From Bradyrhizobium sp. LHD-71 (GTDB taxonomy: Bacteria > Pseudomonadota > Alphaproteobacteria > Rhizobiales > Xanthobacteraceae): 64,000 nucleotides of DNA. Below, piece after piece: positions 54,297-63,397 of the stretch. Numbering within the stretch: the stretch's first letter is position 1; each line of letters opens with the position of its first letter. Under the pieces are notes generated by a model. The model worked only from the letters and a program-made list of their open reading frames with translations. It was not told the DNA's origin and ran no database searches. Position numbers and translations under genes: made by a program. Where the stretch lies: contig NZ_JAVIFX010000017.1 of NCBI RefSeq assembly GCF_031157255.1, positions 62,001 through 126,000 of the forward strand, in the 5' to 3' direction.

Positions 54297-55811
54297 TCAG
54301 TTGGACATCAACCTGTCGAAAACCGGATCGGGGTCGTCGACCTCGACCAGGCGTTTGCCCGTGATCACCCAGATCCGTGTTGCCAAAGCGCGCACAAAAG
54401 CACGGTCATGGCTGACCATGAGGCAAGCCGCACCATGCTCGATCAGCTCGCTCTGCAGCATGTCCTGCCCCTCGATATCGAGATGATTGGTCGGCTCGTC
54501 CAGCAGATAGAAATTCGGCTGTGCCAGCCGCAACAGCAGCATCGCCAGCCGCGCTCGCTGTCCTCCCGAAAGGCCAGCAATCGGCGCAGCCTGAGCATCG
54601 ATGGCGATTCCCGCGCCGGCGAGCTGGGCGCGAGCATGATGCTCTGTCAGATCGCTTGACCGCGTAACCGCGTCCAGAGGCGTCGCAAAGCCATCAAGCT
54701 GGGATAGTGCCTGGTCGGAATGGCCGAGCCTGAGGCTGGCTGCGCCGCGGATATCCGGCTCCGATCCCGCAAGGGCCGCCTGCAGCCGCTTGACGAGCCG
54801 TGTCTTGCCGGCGCCGTTGGCCCCGAGCACGGCCAACCGATCCCCTTTCTCGATCCAGAAGCGCCCGGTGCGAAATAGAAGCCGCCCGTCCGGCGTCGTG
54901 ATCGCTGCGTCATCGATTGTCACCAGCGCCTTCGCATGAGTGCCGCTATTGGTCAGGCGGATCGCACCGGCCGACCGCTCCTGATGCGCGGGTCGCGCCC
55001 GCTGTTCGAGCTTGTCGGCTCGCGCGGAAAGCTGTCTGGTCTTCACCACCAGCAGATCCGATCCGGAATTGATGCCGATGTTCTTGAGCTTCGCCGCCTG
55101 CTGTCGCAGCGCCTTCACCTTGCGCATGTCGTTGTCGAATTGCCTGTCCCGGGCGGCGTCCTGTTCTTCCAAGGCCCGCAGGGCGGGGGAGTAAGGCAGC
55201 GAGAAATCCGAGCTTTGCTCCGGGCGCAGGAACATGGTGCGGTTGGTGACATCGTCGAGAAAGGCGCGATCATGACTCGCTGCGATCACCGCGCAATCCC
55301 GCGGCAAGGCGGCGAGAAACCTCTGCAGCGCGCCGATCCGGCCGATATCGAGATGATTGGTCGGCTCGTCGAGCAGGAGCAAATCAGGTTCGACCACCGC
55401 GGCCCTCGCCAGAAGCATCGTCCGTTGCCAGCCTCCGGAGAGATTCTGAACGGCAGCGCCCCGTAAGGGCTCGTCCACGGCGAGATCATCGAGCAGGACA
55501 TCGACCCGCCAGCCTTCGGTTGCAGCAACCTCCGGCGCGAGAGCGTCGCGCACAGCATCATGGAAGCTCAGGGACTGCAGACGTTCGGGCGGGTCCTGCG
55601 GGGCGAGCGCGACCACCAGCCCGCGCGCGCGGGTGATGCGTCCCGCCGTGGCTTCTTCCTCTCCCGCCATGACGCGCAACAGAGAAGACTTGCCCCGCCC
55701 ATTGGCGGCCACAAGGCCGAGGCGGTCCCCTTTGGCGATTGCGAAGCTGAGCCCGGCAAAGAGGGGCTCGCGACGAGTGAGGGAAAGATCTTTGATGGCG
55801 ATCAGGGACAT
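54297..55811 (-). CDS. ABC-F family ATPase (soluble, two nucleotide-binding domains)
   Basis: A 504-residue protein with two ATPase cassettes and no membrane spans. The first has GRGKSSLLRVMAGEEEAT, LSGGWQRTMLLARAAVVEPD and LLLDEPTNHLDIGRIGALQR; the second has GANGAGKTRLVKRLQAALAG, LSGGQRARLAMLLLRLAQPN and YLLDEPTNHLDIEGQDMLQS. Between them is a basic linker (RKVKALRQQAAKLKNIG), the P-site tRNA interaction motif region of ABC-F proteins. Such factors bind ribosomes and resolve stalling or antibiotic block. It is convergent with the dioxygenase gene. Confidence 0.92.
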   Translation of the reverse strand: MSLIAIKDLSLTRREPLFAGLSFAIAKGDRLGLVAANGRGKSSLLRVMAGEEEATAGRITRARGLVVALAPQDPPERLQSLSFHDAVRDALAPEVAATEGWRVDVLLDDLAVDEPLRGAAVQNLSGGWQRTMLLARAAVVEPDLLLLDEPTNHLDIGRIGALQRFLAALPRDCAVIAASHDRAFLDDVTNRTMFLRPEQSSDFSLPYSPALRALEEQDAARDRQFDNDMRKVKALRQQAAKLKNIGINSGSDLLVVKTRQLSARADKLEQRARPAHQERSAGAIRLTNSGTHAKALVTIDDAAITTPDGRLLFRTGRFWIEKGDRLAVLGANGAGKTRLVKRLQAALAGSEPDIRGAASLRLGHSDQALSQLDGFATPLDAVTRSSDLTEHHARAQLAGAGIAIDAQAAPIAGLSGGQRARLAMLLLRLAQPNFYLLDEPTNHLDIEGQDMLQSELIEHGAACLMVSHDRAFVRALATRIWVITGKRLVEVDDPDPVFDRLMSN

Positions 55812-56211
55812 TGCAGTCTCATCGAGTCAGGAAGGCGCTGCGATGCGCGCCGGAAAGGCTGACGATGAGACGGCGATGTGGTCCCTATGTCAGCCCCGCG
55901 AGATGAAGCGCGGGGCGGAGACAGGTCCGCGGGTTCGATTGTGGAAGCGATGACCGAGCACCGGCTTCCTCCTCTGGTTCAACTTGAAGATAAGGAATCT
56001 TATCAAGACCAATTCGTGCGGGCAAGGCTGCGGCTCTGTCGGCATTGCGAGCCTGTCGCATTCGAAGTTTCAGGACGAATGCCGTACAGCAAGTAGCTGA
56101 CGTGCATGGCACGCACAGCGACCTTGCGAGCTTCCGCAATTCTCGGCGCTTCTGGTTCGCCGTCAGGCCGCGCACGGTCGTGCGCGGCCGTCTTGCGCTT
56201 GTCGGCCGGCC
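55812..56211. other. Intergenic region between the ABC-F gene and the nrdJ terminus
   Basis: 400 bases with no convincing gene. A short open frame on the plus strand (55950-56096, 48 codons) has no family features and I do not call it. The region contains the strong hairpin at 56166-56189. Confidence 0.5.
56166..56189 (-). terminator. Hairpin 22 bases after the nrdJ stop
   Basis: GGCCGCGCAC at 56166-56175 pairs perfectly with GTGCGCGGCC at 56180-56189 around a 4-base loop, a stable 10-bp GC-rich stem. There is no T run, so it may stabilise rather than terminate the transcript. Confidence 0.5.
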
Positions 56212-59200
56212 TTACGAACAGCCCGTCGTGCTTCCGCAGGTGTCGCACTTCATGCAGGTGCCATTTCGCACCAGCGTGAAGTTTCCGCACTCGCCGCACA
56301 TTTCGCCCTCGTAGCCTTTGGCCTTCGCCTCCGCGCGACGTTCGGCTTTCGACGGCTGGGCTTGCGGCTTGCTCCAGTTCAGCGTCTCGATTTTCTCCGT
56401 CGGCGACAGCTCGGTGTCGGGCTCAGCTTTCCGCGCAGTTGCGCCTTCCACCGTGTCGCTGCCGCGACCGCCGGCGAGGGCGGTGACACGGGCGCCGCCG
56501 CCTTGCGCGCCGCTTTCTGCTGCGGACGGCGAGGGCGAAGCCACGCCGCGCATGACCACAAGATTATCGGTGCGCGAGCGGGTGAGGCCCTTCGACAGAT
56601 ACTTGGTTGCGGTCGTGCCGTCCGGGGTCTTGCCTTCCTCGACGCCCTTGCCGAGCGCATCGAAGTTCGACTCGGTCGGGTCGACATGGGCGAGGTCGAA
56701 CCTCGACATGTAGGAGACGGCGAGCTCCCGGAACACGTAGTCCAGGATCGAGGTGGCGTATTTGATCGAGTCGTTGCCTTGCACGGGGCCTGCAGGTTCG
56801 AAGCGGGTGAAGGTGAAGGCGTCGACATACTCTTCCAGCGGCACGCCGTACTGCAGGCCGAGCGAGACGGCGATCGCGAAGTTGTTGATGAAGGAGCGGA
56901 GTGCCGCGCCCTCCTTGTGCATGTCGATGAAGATCTCGCCGAGCCGGCCGTCGTCGTATTCGCCGGTGCGGAGATAGACCTTGTGGCCGCCGACGACTGC
57001 CTTCTGGGTGTAGCCCTTGCGGCGGTCCGGCATCTTTTCGCGCTCGCGCAGCACCGTGACACGCTCGACGATCTTCTCGACCACACGCTCGGTGAGCTGG
57101 GTTGCACGCGCCGCCATCGGTTTCTCGAGGAACGCCTCGACGTCGTCCTCGTCATCCTCGTCGGCGATCAGTTGCGAATTCAGCGGCTGCGAGAGTTTGG
57201 AGCCGTCGCGATAGAGCGCGTTGGCCTTCAGTGCCAGCTTCCACGACAGCAGGTAGGCGGACTTGCAGTCCTCCACCGTGGCGTCGTTCGGCATGTTGAT
57301 GGTCTTGGAGATCGCACCCGAGATGAACGGCTGCGACGCCGCCATCATGCGGATGTGGCTCTCCACCGACAGGTAGCGCTTGCCGATCTTGCCGCAGGGG
57401 TTGGCGCAGTCGAACACCGCGTAGTGCTCAGGCTTCATGTGGGGGGCACCTTCCACCGTCATCGCGCCGCAGACGTGCACGTTGGCGGCCTCGATCTCAC
57501 GCTTGGTGAAGCCGAGCGCTGCAAGCAGGTCGAAGTTCGGCGCGGACGAAACGTCAGGCCCGATGCCGAGCGTATTCTGGATCACGTCCTCGCCGAGCGT
57601 CCACTTGTTGAAGGCGAACTTGATGTCGAACGCGGTCGGCAGCGCCTGTTCGACCTTGGCGATCAACTCGTCGGTGAAGCCTTTGGCCTTCAGCGTCGCG
57701 TGATTGATGCCGGGCGCGTTGGCGAGTGAGCCGTGGCCGACGGCATACGCCTCGATCTCGGCGATCTCGCTCTCGCGATAGCCGAGTCGGCGGAGCGCTT
57801 CGGGCACGGCGCGGTTGATGATCTTCCAGTAGCCGCCGCCGGCAAGCTTCTTGAACTTTACCAGCGCGAAGTCCGGCTCGATACCAGTGGTGTCGCAATC
57901 CATCACCAGGCCGATGGTGCCGGTCGGCGCGACGACGGTCGTCTGCGCGTTGCGGTAGCCGTTGCTCTGGCCGAGTTCCAGCGCCTTGTCCCAGGCTGCC
58001 TTTGCATGGGCGATCAGGTCTGGCTGCGGGCAGCTTGCGTGGTCGAGGGGCACCGGATTGACGGACAGCGCCTCATAACCCGTGAGGTGGCCATGCGCCG
58101 CCCTGCGGTGGTTACGGATCACGCGCAGCATGTGCTGGGCGTTCTTCTTGTGACCAGGGAAGGGGCCAAGCTCCTTCGCCATCTCGGCCGACGTGGCATA
58201 AGCGGTGCCGGTCATGATCGCGGTCAACGCGCCGCAAAGCGCGCGGCCTTCCTTGGAGTCGTAGGGGAGCCCCATGGTCATCAGGAGGCCGCCGATATTG
58301 GCGTAACCGAGACCGAGCGTGCGAAACTCATAGGAGAGCTCGGCGATCGCCTTCGACGGGAACTGCGCCATCATGACCGAGATCTCGAGGACGATGGTCC
58401 AGAGCCGGCAGAGGTGCTCATAGGCATCGACGTCGAACCGGCGCGAGGCCGTGTCGTAGAAGTTGAGCAGGTTGGCCGATGCCAGGTTGCATGCGGTATC
58501 GTCGAGGAACATGTACTCCGAGCAAGGGTTCGATGCGCGGATGTCGCCGGACGCCTTGCAGGTGTGCCAGTCGTTCATCGCCGTGTTGAAGTGCAGGCCG
58601 GGGTCGGCGGACGCCCAGGCGGCGTAGCCGATCTTGTCCCACAGGTCGCGGGCCTTCAGCGTCTTGGCGATCTTCTTGTTGGTGCGGTTGACGAGATTCC
58701 AGTCGCCGTCCGTTTCCACCGCGCGCAGGAAATCGTCGCGCAGCGACACCGAGTTGTTGGAGTTCTGGCCCGAGACAGTCAGATAGGCCTCGGAATCCCA
58801 ATCGGTATCGTAGGTCGGGAAATCGATTTCCTTGTAGCCTTGCCTGGCGAACTGGATCACCCGCTTGATCATGTTGTCGCTGACGAGTGCCCGGCGCGCC
58901 AGCTTGATCTCGCGGCGCAGGGCCGGGTTCTTTTCGGGGTCGAAGCAGTCGTCGCCCGAGCCTTCGCAGTTCACGCAGGCCTTCAGGATCGCCTTCAGGT
59001 GCTTCTGGTTCAGTTTTGAGCCGGTGACGAGGGCCGCGACCTTCTGCTCCTCCTTCACCTTCCAGTCGATGTAGGTCTCGATGTCCGGGTGGTCGGCATC
59101 GACGACCACCATCTTGGCCGCCCGGCGGGTGGTGCCGCCGGACTTGATCGCGCCCGCGGCGCGGTCGCCGATCTTCAGGAAGCTCATCAGCCCGGACGAG

Positions 59201-59949
59201 CGGCCGCCGCCGGAGAGCCGCTCGCCCTCGCCACGCAGGCGCGAGAAGTTTGAGCCGGTGCCGGAGCCATACTTGAACAGCCGCGCCTCGCGTACCCAGA
59301 GGTCCATGATGCCGCCCTCGTTGACGAGGTCGTCTTCGATACCCTGGATGAAGCAGGCGTGCGGCTGCGGATGCTCGTAAGCCGACTTCGACTTGGTGAG
59401 TTTCCCGGTCTTGTAGTCGACGTAATAGTGGCCCTGGCCCGGGCCATCGACGCCATAGGCCCAATGCAGACCGGTGTTGAACCACTGCGGCGAATTCGGC
59501 GCGACCATCTGGTGGGCGAGCATGTAGCGCAATTCGTCATAGAAGGCGAAGGCGTCGTCTTCCGACGAGAAGTAGCCACCCTTCCAACCCCAGTAGGTCC
59601 AACAGCCGGCGAGCCGATCGAACACCTGCTTGGCGGAGCGCTCGCTGCCGAAACGCTCAGTCTCCGGCAGCGTCGCAAGCGCGTCGGTGTCGGCTACCGA
59701 TCGCCACAGGAAGGAGGGGACGGTCTCCTCTTCGACTTTCTTCAGCGCCGCCGGCACTCCGGCCTTGCGGAAATACTTCTGCGCCAGCACGTCGGAGGCA
59801 ACCTGCGACCAGAAATCCGGCACCTCGACATTGTCGAGATGAAACACGATCGAGCCGTCCGGATTCTTGATCTCGCTGGTGGCCAGCCGAAATTGAGTTC
59901 CGGCGTAAGGTGATTCCCCTGCCTTGGTGTAGCGCCGTTCAATCCGCAT
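56212..59949 (-). CDS. nrdJ: Adenosylcobalamin-dependent ribonucleotide reductase (class II)
   Basis: A 1245-residue enzyme making deoxyribonucleotides without oxygen dependence. The catalytic core shows [20 protein letters not shown], the [20 protein letters not shown] active-site cysteine region, [20 protein letters not shown] and [20 protein letters not shown]. The C-terminus has the zinc/redox tail [19 protein letters not shown] followed by a terminal Cys pair CGSTTGC. Length and ends fit the alphaproteobacterial NrdJ. I start at ATG 59949 ([16 protein letters not shown]), with GGACGGGG upstream; the open frame continues to 60147 without family similarity. Candidate NrdR boxes are at 60384-60430. 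Confidence 0.95.
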   Translation of the reverse strand: MRIERRYTKAGESPYAGTQFRLATSEIKNPDGSIVFHLDNVEVPDFWSQVASDVLAQKYFRKAGVPAALKKVEEETVPSFLWRSVADTDALATLPETERFGSERSAKQVFDRLAGCWTYWGWKGGYFSSEDDAFAFYDELRYMLAHQMVAPNSPQWFNTGLHWAYGVDGPGQGHYYVDYKTGKLTKSKSAYEHPQPHACFIQGIEDDLVNEGGIMDLWVREARLFKYGSGTGSNFSRLRGEGERLSGGGRSSGLMSFLKIGDRAAGAIKSGGTTRRAAKMVVVDADHPDIETYIDWKVKEEQKVAALVTGSKLNQKHLKAILKACVNCEGSGDDCFDPEKNPALRREIKLARRALVSDNMIKRVIQFARQGYKEIDFPTYDTDWDSEAYLTVSGQNSNNSVSLRDDFLRAVETDGDWNLVNRTNKKIAKTLKARDLWDKIGYAAWASADPGLHFNTAMNDWHTCKASGDIRASNPCSEYMFLDDTACNLASANLLNFYDTASRRFDVDAYEHLCRLWTIVLEISVMMAQFPSKAIAELSYEFRTLGLGYANIGGLLMTMGLPYDSKEGRALCGALTAIMTGTAYATSAEMAKELGPFPGHKKNAQHMLRVIRNHRRAAHGHLTGYEALSVNPVPLDHASCPQPDLIAHAKAAWDKALELGQSNGYRNAQTTVVAPTGTIGLVMDCDTTGIEPDFALVKFKKLAGGGYWKIINRAVPEALRRLGYRESEIAEIEAYAVGHGSLANAPGINHATLKAKGFTDELIAKVEQALPTAFDIKFAFNKWTLGEDVIQNTLGIGPDVSSAPNFDLLAALGFTKREIEAANVHVCGAMTVEGAPHMKPEHYAVFDCANPCGKIGKRYLSVESHIRMMAASQPFISGAISKTINMPNDATVEDCKSAYLLSWKLALKANALYRDGSKLSQPLNSQLIADEDDEDDVEAFLEKPMAARATQLTERVVEKIVERVTVLREREKMPDRRKGYTQKAVVGGHKVYLRTGEYDDGRLGEIFIDMHKEGAALRSFINNFAIAVSLGLQYGVPLEEYVDAFTFTRFEPAGPVQGNDSIKYATSILDYVFRELAVSYMSRFDLAHVDPTESNFDALGKGVEEGKTPDGTTATKYLSKGLTRSRTDNLVVMRGVASPSPSAAESGAQGGGARVTALAGGRGSDTVEGATARKAEPDTELSPTEKIETLNWSKPQAQPSKAERRAEAKAKGYEGEMCGECGNFTLVRNGTCMKCDTCGSTTGCS

Positions 59950-60102
59950 CGAAGTCGTGCCCCGTCCTTGCATCTGGCAATCCGTCCCGAGGGCGGACAA
60001 CCGGCTATTTTCATTTACGACCCGTGTGCCGCTCGCTTCACGCCAGCCGGCAACGGGATCGTGGCTCTGCCGGTGGCCCGGCCTGTCCTTCGCAGGGCTT
60101 GA

Positions 60103-60130
60103 TTGGCAAAAGCGGAAGCCGCTTTGCCAA
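60103..60130. other. Stem-loop in the nrdJ leader
   Basis: TTGGCAAAAGCGG (60103-60115) pairs with CCGCTTTGCCAA (60119-60130) with one bulged A and a 3-base loop, giving about 12 bp. It is 154 bases before the nrdJ start. It could stabilise the leader or act as a regulatory hairpin. Confidence 0.4.
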
Positions 60131-60383
60131 AGGCCTTGCTCCGTCAACGCCCCTTAACTGTTTTTTGCGCCCTGAGAGCTTGCCGGTTCCGCATCCGAAA
60201 AGCCGTCGGGCCAACTCAGCGCACACCGGGAGCCCGGGTCTGAAAGAGGCAGACAAACCCTCATCCGCTGCCTCAACGGGCTCGGCGGAGTGGGTGGGTG
60301 CAGACCCGTTTCAGGAGAGCGCCCGGCGAACCTCAAAACCACTCGCGCCGAACAGGCCGAACCTACGACTATCCGTTTGCGCC

Positions 60384-60430
60384 CGTCAAGCAGTAGTGCG
60401 ATTTCCTGAATCAAATACTAAATATGGTGG
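60384..60430 (-). promoter_or_regulatory. Candidate pair of NrdR boxes upstream of nrdJ
   Basis: The box at 60415-60430 (ATACTAAATATGGTGG) agrees with the NrdR consensus acaCwAtATaTwGtgt at 12 of 16 positions. A weaker one at 60384-60399 (CGTCAAGCAGTAGTGC) keeps the CwA and TwGTG ends. They are exactly 31 bases apart, the spacing typical of NrdR box pairs. No nrdR gene is in the window. Confidence 0.5.
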
Positions 60431-60567
60431 AACTTGGGGAAAACCAGGGGGCAAACCGCGTCCTGATTGGAGCCAAGTATCAGTGAGTCCTCATGGATTC
60501 GGAAGCGCAAAAATTGTTTGGATGCGATCCTTCCTTCGACTGCTCCCGCTCTTCACAGGCAAAGTTT

Positions 60568-61740
60568 TTATTGTTGGTGAGGGGTTGTCTTGGGGAGACT
60601 CAGGCGTGCTCCCGGCGCCACTGCCGCTGGGAGCTGTCTTTGCTTTCGGTGACCTCCGGGATCGCATCGTAAAGGCGCGGGCCCATCTGCATGTCTGCGC
60701 GTTCTTTGGGCAGAGCCTCCGGCATTTCGGAGCGCAGGAAGGCCACCAGTTTCTCGCGCACCTCGCAGCGCAAGTCCCAGGACCGCGAGGAATTGCGGGC
60801 GCTGGCCAGTGCCCTGAGCTCCATCGTTCGTGAATTCGTATCGGTGACCTGCAGGTTGACGACGATGCAGCTTCGATTCGCGCAGGATCTGCTTCAGCCG
60901 TTCGCGAATCTTTTCCACATCGGCGGAGTAGTCCACATGCAGGATGACGGAGCCGATCAGCGAGGTGCTCTCGCGAGTCCAGTTCTGAAACGGCTTTTCG
61001 ATGAAATAGGCGAGGGGCACCACCATCCGCCGCCAATCCCAAAGCCGGATGACCACATAGGTTGAGGTGATTTCCTCGACCCAGCCCCACTCGTTCTCGA
61101 CGATGACCGCATCTTCGATGCGGATCGGCTGGGTGACAGCGATCTGCACGCCGGCGATGAGGTTGCTCAGCACCGAGCGAGCGGCGAGACCGACGATGAC
61201 ACCCGCCGCGCCAGCCGATGCGAACAGGCTGAGGCCGTATTGCCGGACGGAATCGAACGTCATCAGTGCCGTCGCCACCGCAATGATGACGATCAGCGAG
61301 TCGGCCACGCGCTTGAACACGCGCACCTGTGTGACGTGCTTACGGGCCAGAAGGTTGTCATCGACGTCGACGCGATAGCGCTGCAGATACCGTCCGGCCC
61401 CCATGTCGACGGCGCGCGTCGCAATCCAGCCGACCAGCGCGATGCAGATCACGACCATCAACTGGATGAGACCGTTGCGGATTTGATCGTCGAGCGGCGC
61501 CAGCGGCAACACCATTGCCGCCGCCGCGACGCCCATGGCGATGCGGCTCGGCTCGCGTGTCCGCTCAAGAATCGTCAACCACAACGAGCGGCGCGGGCCG
61601 ATAACTCGTCGCACAAAAGTGACGACGACATGATGCACGACCAGTGCCAGGCAGACGGCGAATGCGACCAGTCCGAGACCAACGATCCAGTGGGGAATCC
61701 AACTCAAGGCCCATTCGACATCCTCCAGCACATCCACCAT
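60568..61740 (-). CDS. MscS-family mechanosensitive channel with frameshifted C-terminus
   Basis: A 390-residue ORF. Residues 1-290 are a normal MscS channel: four or five spans, pore helix FASAGAAGVIVGLAARSVL with SNLIAGVQIAVTQPIRIEDA, then the beta domain WGWVEEITSTYVVIRLWDWR and VPLAYFIEKPFQNWT. From about 60860 the frame changes: the continuing ORF becomes Arg/Gln-rich nonsense, while another frame (60600-60859) reads VVNLQVTDTNSRTMELRALA and ARNSSRSWDLRCEVREKL, the real MscS C-terminal domain. The pattern suggests an indel of the kind that leaves the pore intact but alters the cytoplasmic cage. It may be a mutation or a sequencing error. Confidence 0.85.
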   Translation of the reverse strand: MVDVLEDVEWALSWIPHWIVGLGLVAFAVCLALVVHHVVVTFVRRVIGPRRSLWLTILERTREPSRIAMGVAAAAMVLPLAPLDDQIRNGLIQLMVVICIALVGWIATRAVDMGAGRYLQRYRVDVDDNLLARKHVTQVRVFKRVADSLIVIIAVATALMTFDSVRQYGLSLFASAGAAGVIVGLAARSVLSNLIAGVQIAVTQPIRIEDAVIVENEWGWVEEITSTYVVIRLWDWRRMVVPLAYFIEKPFQNWTRESTSLIGSVILHVDYSADVEKIRERLKQILRESKLHRRQPAGHRYEFTNDGAQGTGQRPQFLAVLGLALRGARETGGLPALRNAGGSAQRTRRHADGPAPLRCDPGGHRKQRQLPAAVAPGARLSLPKTTPHQQ

Positions 61741-62120
61741 CCGCAGTTCCGCTCGCTTGACAGTTCAACAAGCGGACGTAACGCCGTGCGCTGCAAAAGG
61801 ATCGTGCGCGTCTTTGCAAGTCGTCGTTGCATGCACTGCGAAGCAGCGGACGTCGACACCCTTGTGGCAGACAGCGACGTGGGTTCGGGTGTGGCGCTCG
61901 TGACCACGCCGCTGCATGAGGGTCTTCGTTCAAGCGATTGAATTTATTGCGTTAAGCTCTTCATCCATTTGCCGATGGTCGAATGCCGAAATTGCGGTCA
62001 TTGTAATTGCCGATTCTCACCCATTGTCCTCGCGAGTCGGGGATCAGTCTTCCGGAGCATCAGCGCTGATCCGCAAACGCTGCGGTCTCTGGATGTGTGG
62101 CTGTTTCGCGGCGGTCAGCG
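61741..62120. other. Divergent intergenic region between mscS and the DMT transporter
   Basis: 380 bases. Open frames here are short and not coding-like. CGCTTG at 61752-61757 and CAAGCG at 61768-61773 make a 6-bp inverted repeat near the mscS start. AT-rich sequence around 61935-61960 (TTGAATTTATTGCGTTAAG) may hold a promoter, but the boxes are not clear. Confidence 0.35.
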
Positions 62121-62996
62121 ATGAACAATAAGATCTCCGCAAGCGGCCTTGCGTTCCTGCTCGTGACGTCGATCGGCTGGGGCGTGAACTGGCCGATCAT
62201 GAAATACGTGCTGGCACAGTGGCCGCCGCTGTCGGCGCGCGGATGGACTGGCGTCGCGGGTGCGGTGGCTTTGGCGCTCTACGCGTTTGCACGGGGCATC
62301 TCCTTGCGGGTCCCGCGAGACCAGTGGCTGTGGCTCGTGATCTCCGCCGTGCTCAACGTGTCGCTGTGGATGGCGGTGATGGGCTATGCGCTCGTCTTCG
62401 TGACGGCGAGCGAAGGCGCCGTCATCGCCTACACCATGCCCGTGTGGACTGCGCTGCTGGCCTGGCCTTTGCTCGGTGAGCGGCTGACATGGACGCGCGT
62501 GATCGCGCTTGCGATGGCGTTCGCCGGTCTGGTATCGCTGCTGGGCGGCAACGAGATGTCGGCCGGCATCGCCAAGCTGCCCGGCGTGCTGCTGGCGCTG
62601 GGCGGCGCCATCGGATTTGCGCTCGGCACGATCCTGCTGAAGAAACGGCCTCTGCGATTGCCCGGGGCGACTGCCGCGGCTTGGCAGATTGGCATCGGCT
62701 GCGCGCCGGTAGCTCTCGCCGGGTTGATCTTTGAGCGTCCCGAGGCTTCGACGTTGACGAGCGGCGGCTGGGCCGCGCTGGCCTACATGACGTTCGGGCA
62801 GTTCTGTATCGCCTACGTCTGCTGGTTTGCAGCCCTTGAACGTCTGCCTGTGTCAATCGCGGCAATCGGTACGACGCTGGTGCCGGTGATCGGCGTCCTC
62901 GTGTCTGCCGTGGCTCTGCATGAGCCGCTCGGCCCGGCGCAGATCGCGGCGCTGTTGCTCACGGTGGGCGGCGTGGCGCTGGCGGCGCGGTCTTGA
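62121..62996 (+). CDS. EamA/DMT-family transporter
   Basis: A 291-residue inner-membrane transporter with ten predicted spans in two EamA repeats. The first is FLLVTSIGWGVNWPIMKYVL with SEGAVIAYTMPVWTALLAWP, the second CAPVALAGLIFERPEAST with AALERLPVSIAAIGTTLVPV and GVLVSAVALHEPLGPAQIAA. The PxxxxLxxxxxxE-type segment GEPL/HEPLGP is usual. These proteins export amino acids, drugs or metabolites; the ligand is not predictable. ATG 62121 lies near the first hydrophobic span; a GTG at 62097 is also in frame. Confidence 0.88.
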   Translation: MNNKISASGLAFLLVTSIGWGVNWPIMKYVLAQWPPLSARGWTGVAGAVALALYAFARGISLRVPRDQWLWLVISAVLNVSLWMAVMGYALVFVTASEGAVIAYTMPVWTALLAWPLLGERLTWTRVIALAMAFAGLVSLLGGNEMSAGIAKLPGVLLALGGAIGFALGTILLKKRPLRLPGATAAAWQIGIGCAPVALAGLIFERPEASTLTSGGWAALAYMTFGQFCIAYVCWFAALERLPVSIAAIGTTLVPVIGVLVSAVALHEPLGPAQIAALLLTVGGVALAARS

Positions 62997-63013
62997 TGAC
63001 CAGAAATCAATTA

Positions 63014-63050
63014 TGATGTTTTTGACATCAGTATGAGTGTCTTATATATG
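63014..63050 (+). promoter_or_regulatory. Promoter and possible operator of the XRE regulator gene
   Basis: TTGACA at 63022-63027, 17 bases, then TATATG at 63045-63050. The inverted repeat GATGT-TTTTG-ACATC at 63015-63029 covers the -35 box, an arrangement that suits autoregulation by the downstream XRE protein. The segment is AT-rich. Confidence 0.55.
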
Positions 63051-63079
63051 CATAATCACGTGAGGAAGGTAAGTTCTGC

Positions 63080-63361
63080 ATGATTACGGCCGCCCAGATG
63101 CGAGCTGCCCGCGCGCTTCTCGGTATCGATCAAAAGAAGTTGGCCGAGCTTTCCGGCGTATCGCTGCCAACCATCCAGAGAATGGAGGCCAGCGAAGGCA
63201 ATGTCCGCGGTGTGATCGACTCGCTCATCAAGGTGGTGGGGGCGCTCGAAGCCAGCGGGATCGAGCTCATCGGAGACAATGCCCGCAGCGAAGGCGGTGG
63301 GCGCGGGGTCAGGTTGAAGCAGGCGGCACCGCCCACTGAGAGCGCTCCGCCGGCGAAATGA
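63080..63361 (+). CDS. XRE-family helix-turn-helix regulator
   Basis: A 93-residue DNA-binding protein. MITAAQMRAARALLGIDQKK, LAELSGVSLPTIQRMEASEG and IKVVGALEASGIELIGDNAR form the five-helix HTH_3 domain (QKKLAELSGVSLPTIQRMEA holds the recognition helix). GAGGAAGG 10 bases upstream of ATG 63080 is the ribosome-binding site. It is followed after 36 bases by the SulP transporter gene, a common XRE-SulP pair in rhizobia, so it may control that gene. Confidence 0.9.
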   Translation: MITAAQMRAARALLGIDQKKLAELSGVSLPTIQRMEASEGNVRGVIDSLIKVVGALEASGIELIGDNARSEGGGRGVRLKQAAPPTESAPPAK

Positions 63362-63397
63362 GTGAACGATAGGCGGCACCAGGACGGTGGGTCAGAG

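Larger units (their letters stand above)
59950..60567. other. Long leader and promoter region of nrdJ
   Basis: 618 bases upstream of nrdJ (transcribed right to left) with no gene. The hairpin at 60103-60130 lies in the leader, and the NrdR-box pair at 60384-60430 probably marks the promoter, giving a 5' leader of more than 400 bases. I checked for an adenosylcobalamin riboswitch and found no convincing B12 box. Confidence 0.45.

Noticed and set aside
55950-56096. Short plus-strand open frame downstream of the ABC-F gene
   Set aside because: 48 codons, no recognisable motif, weak ribosome-binding site, and it lies opposite the nrdJ end; not enough to call a gene.
59950-60410. Adenosylcobalamin riboswitch upstream of the B12-dependent ribonucleotide reductase
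   Set aside because: I looked on the minus strand for the B12 box and the CCGCAACTGT core and found neither; the hairpin at 60103-60130 does not match the riboswitch layout.
60491-61090. Third overlapping minus-strand frame at the mscS end
   Set aside because: Only the frame reading VVNLQVTDTNSR matches the family; this one gives no MscS-like sequence.
61240-61941. Long plus-strand open frame over mscS
   Set aside because: Lies antisense to a well-supported channel gene, with a composition of a shadow frame (many His, Asp, Gln, Arg) and no motif.
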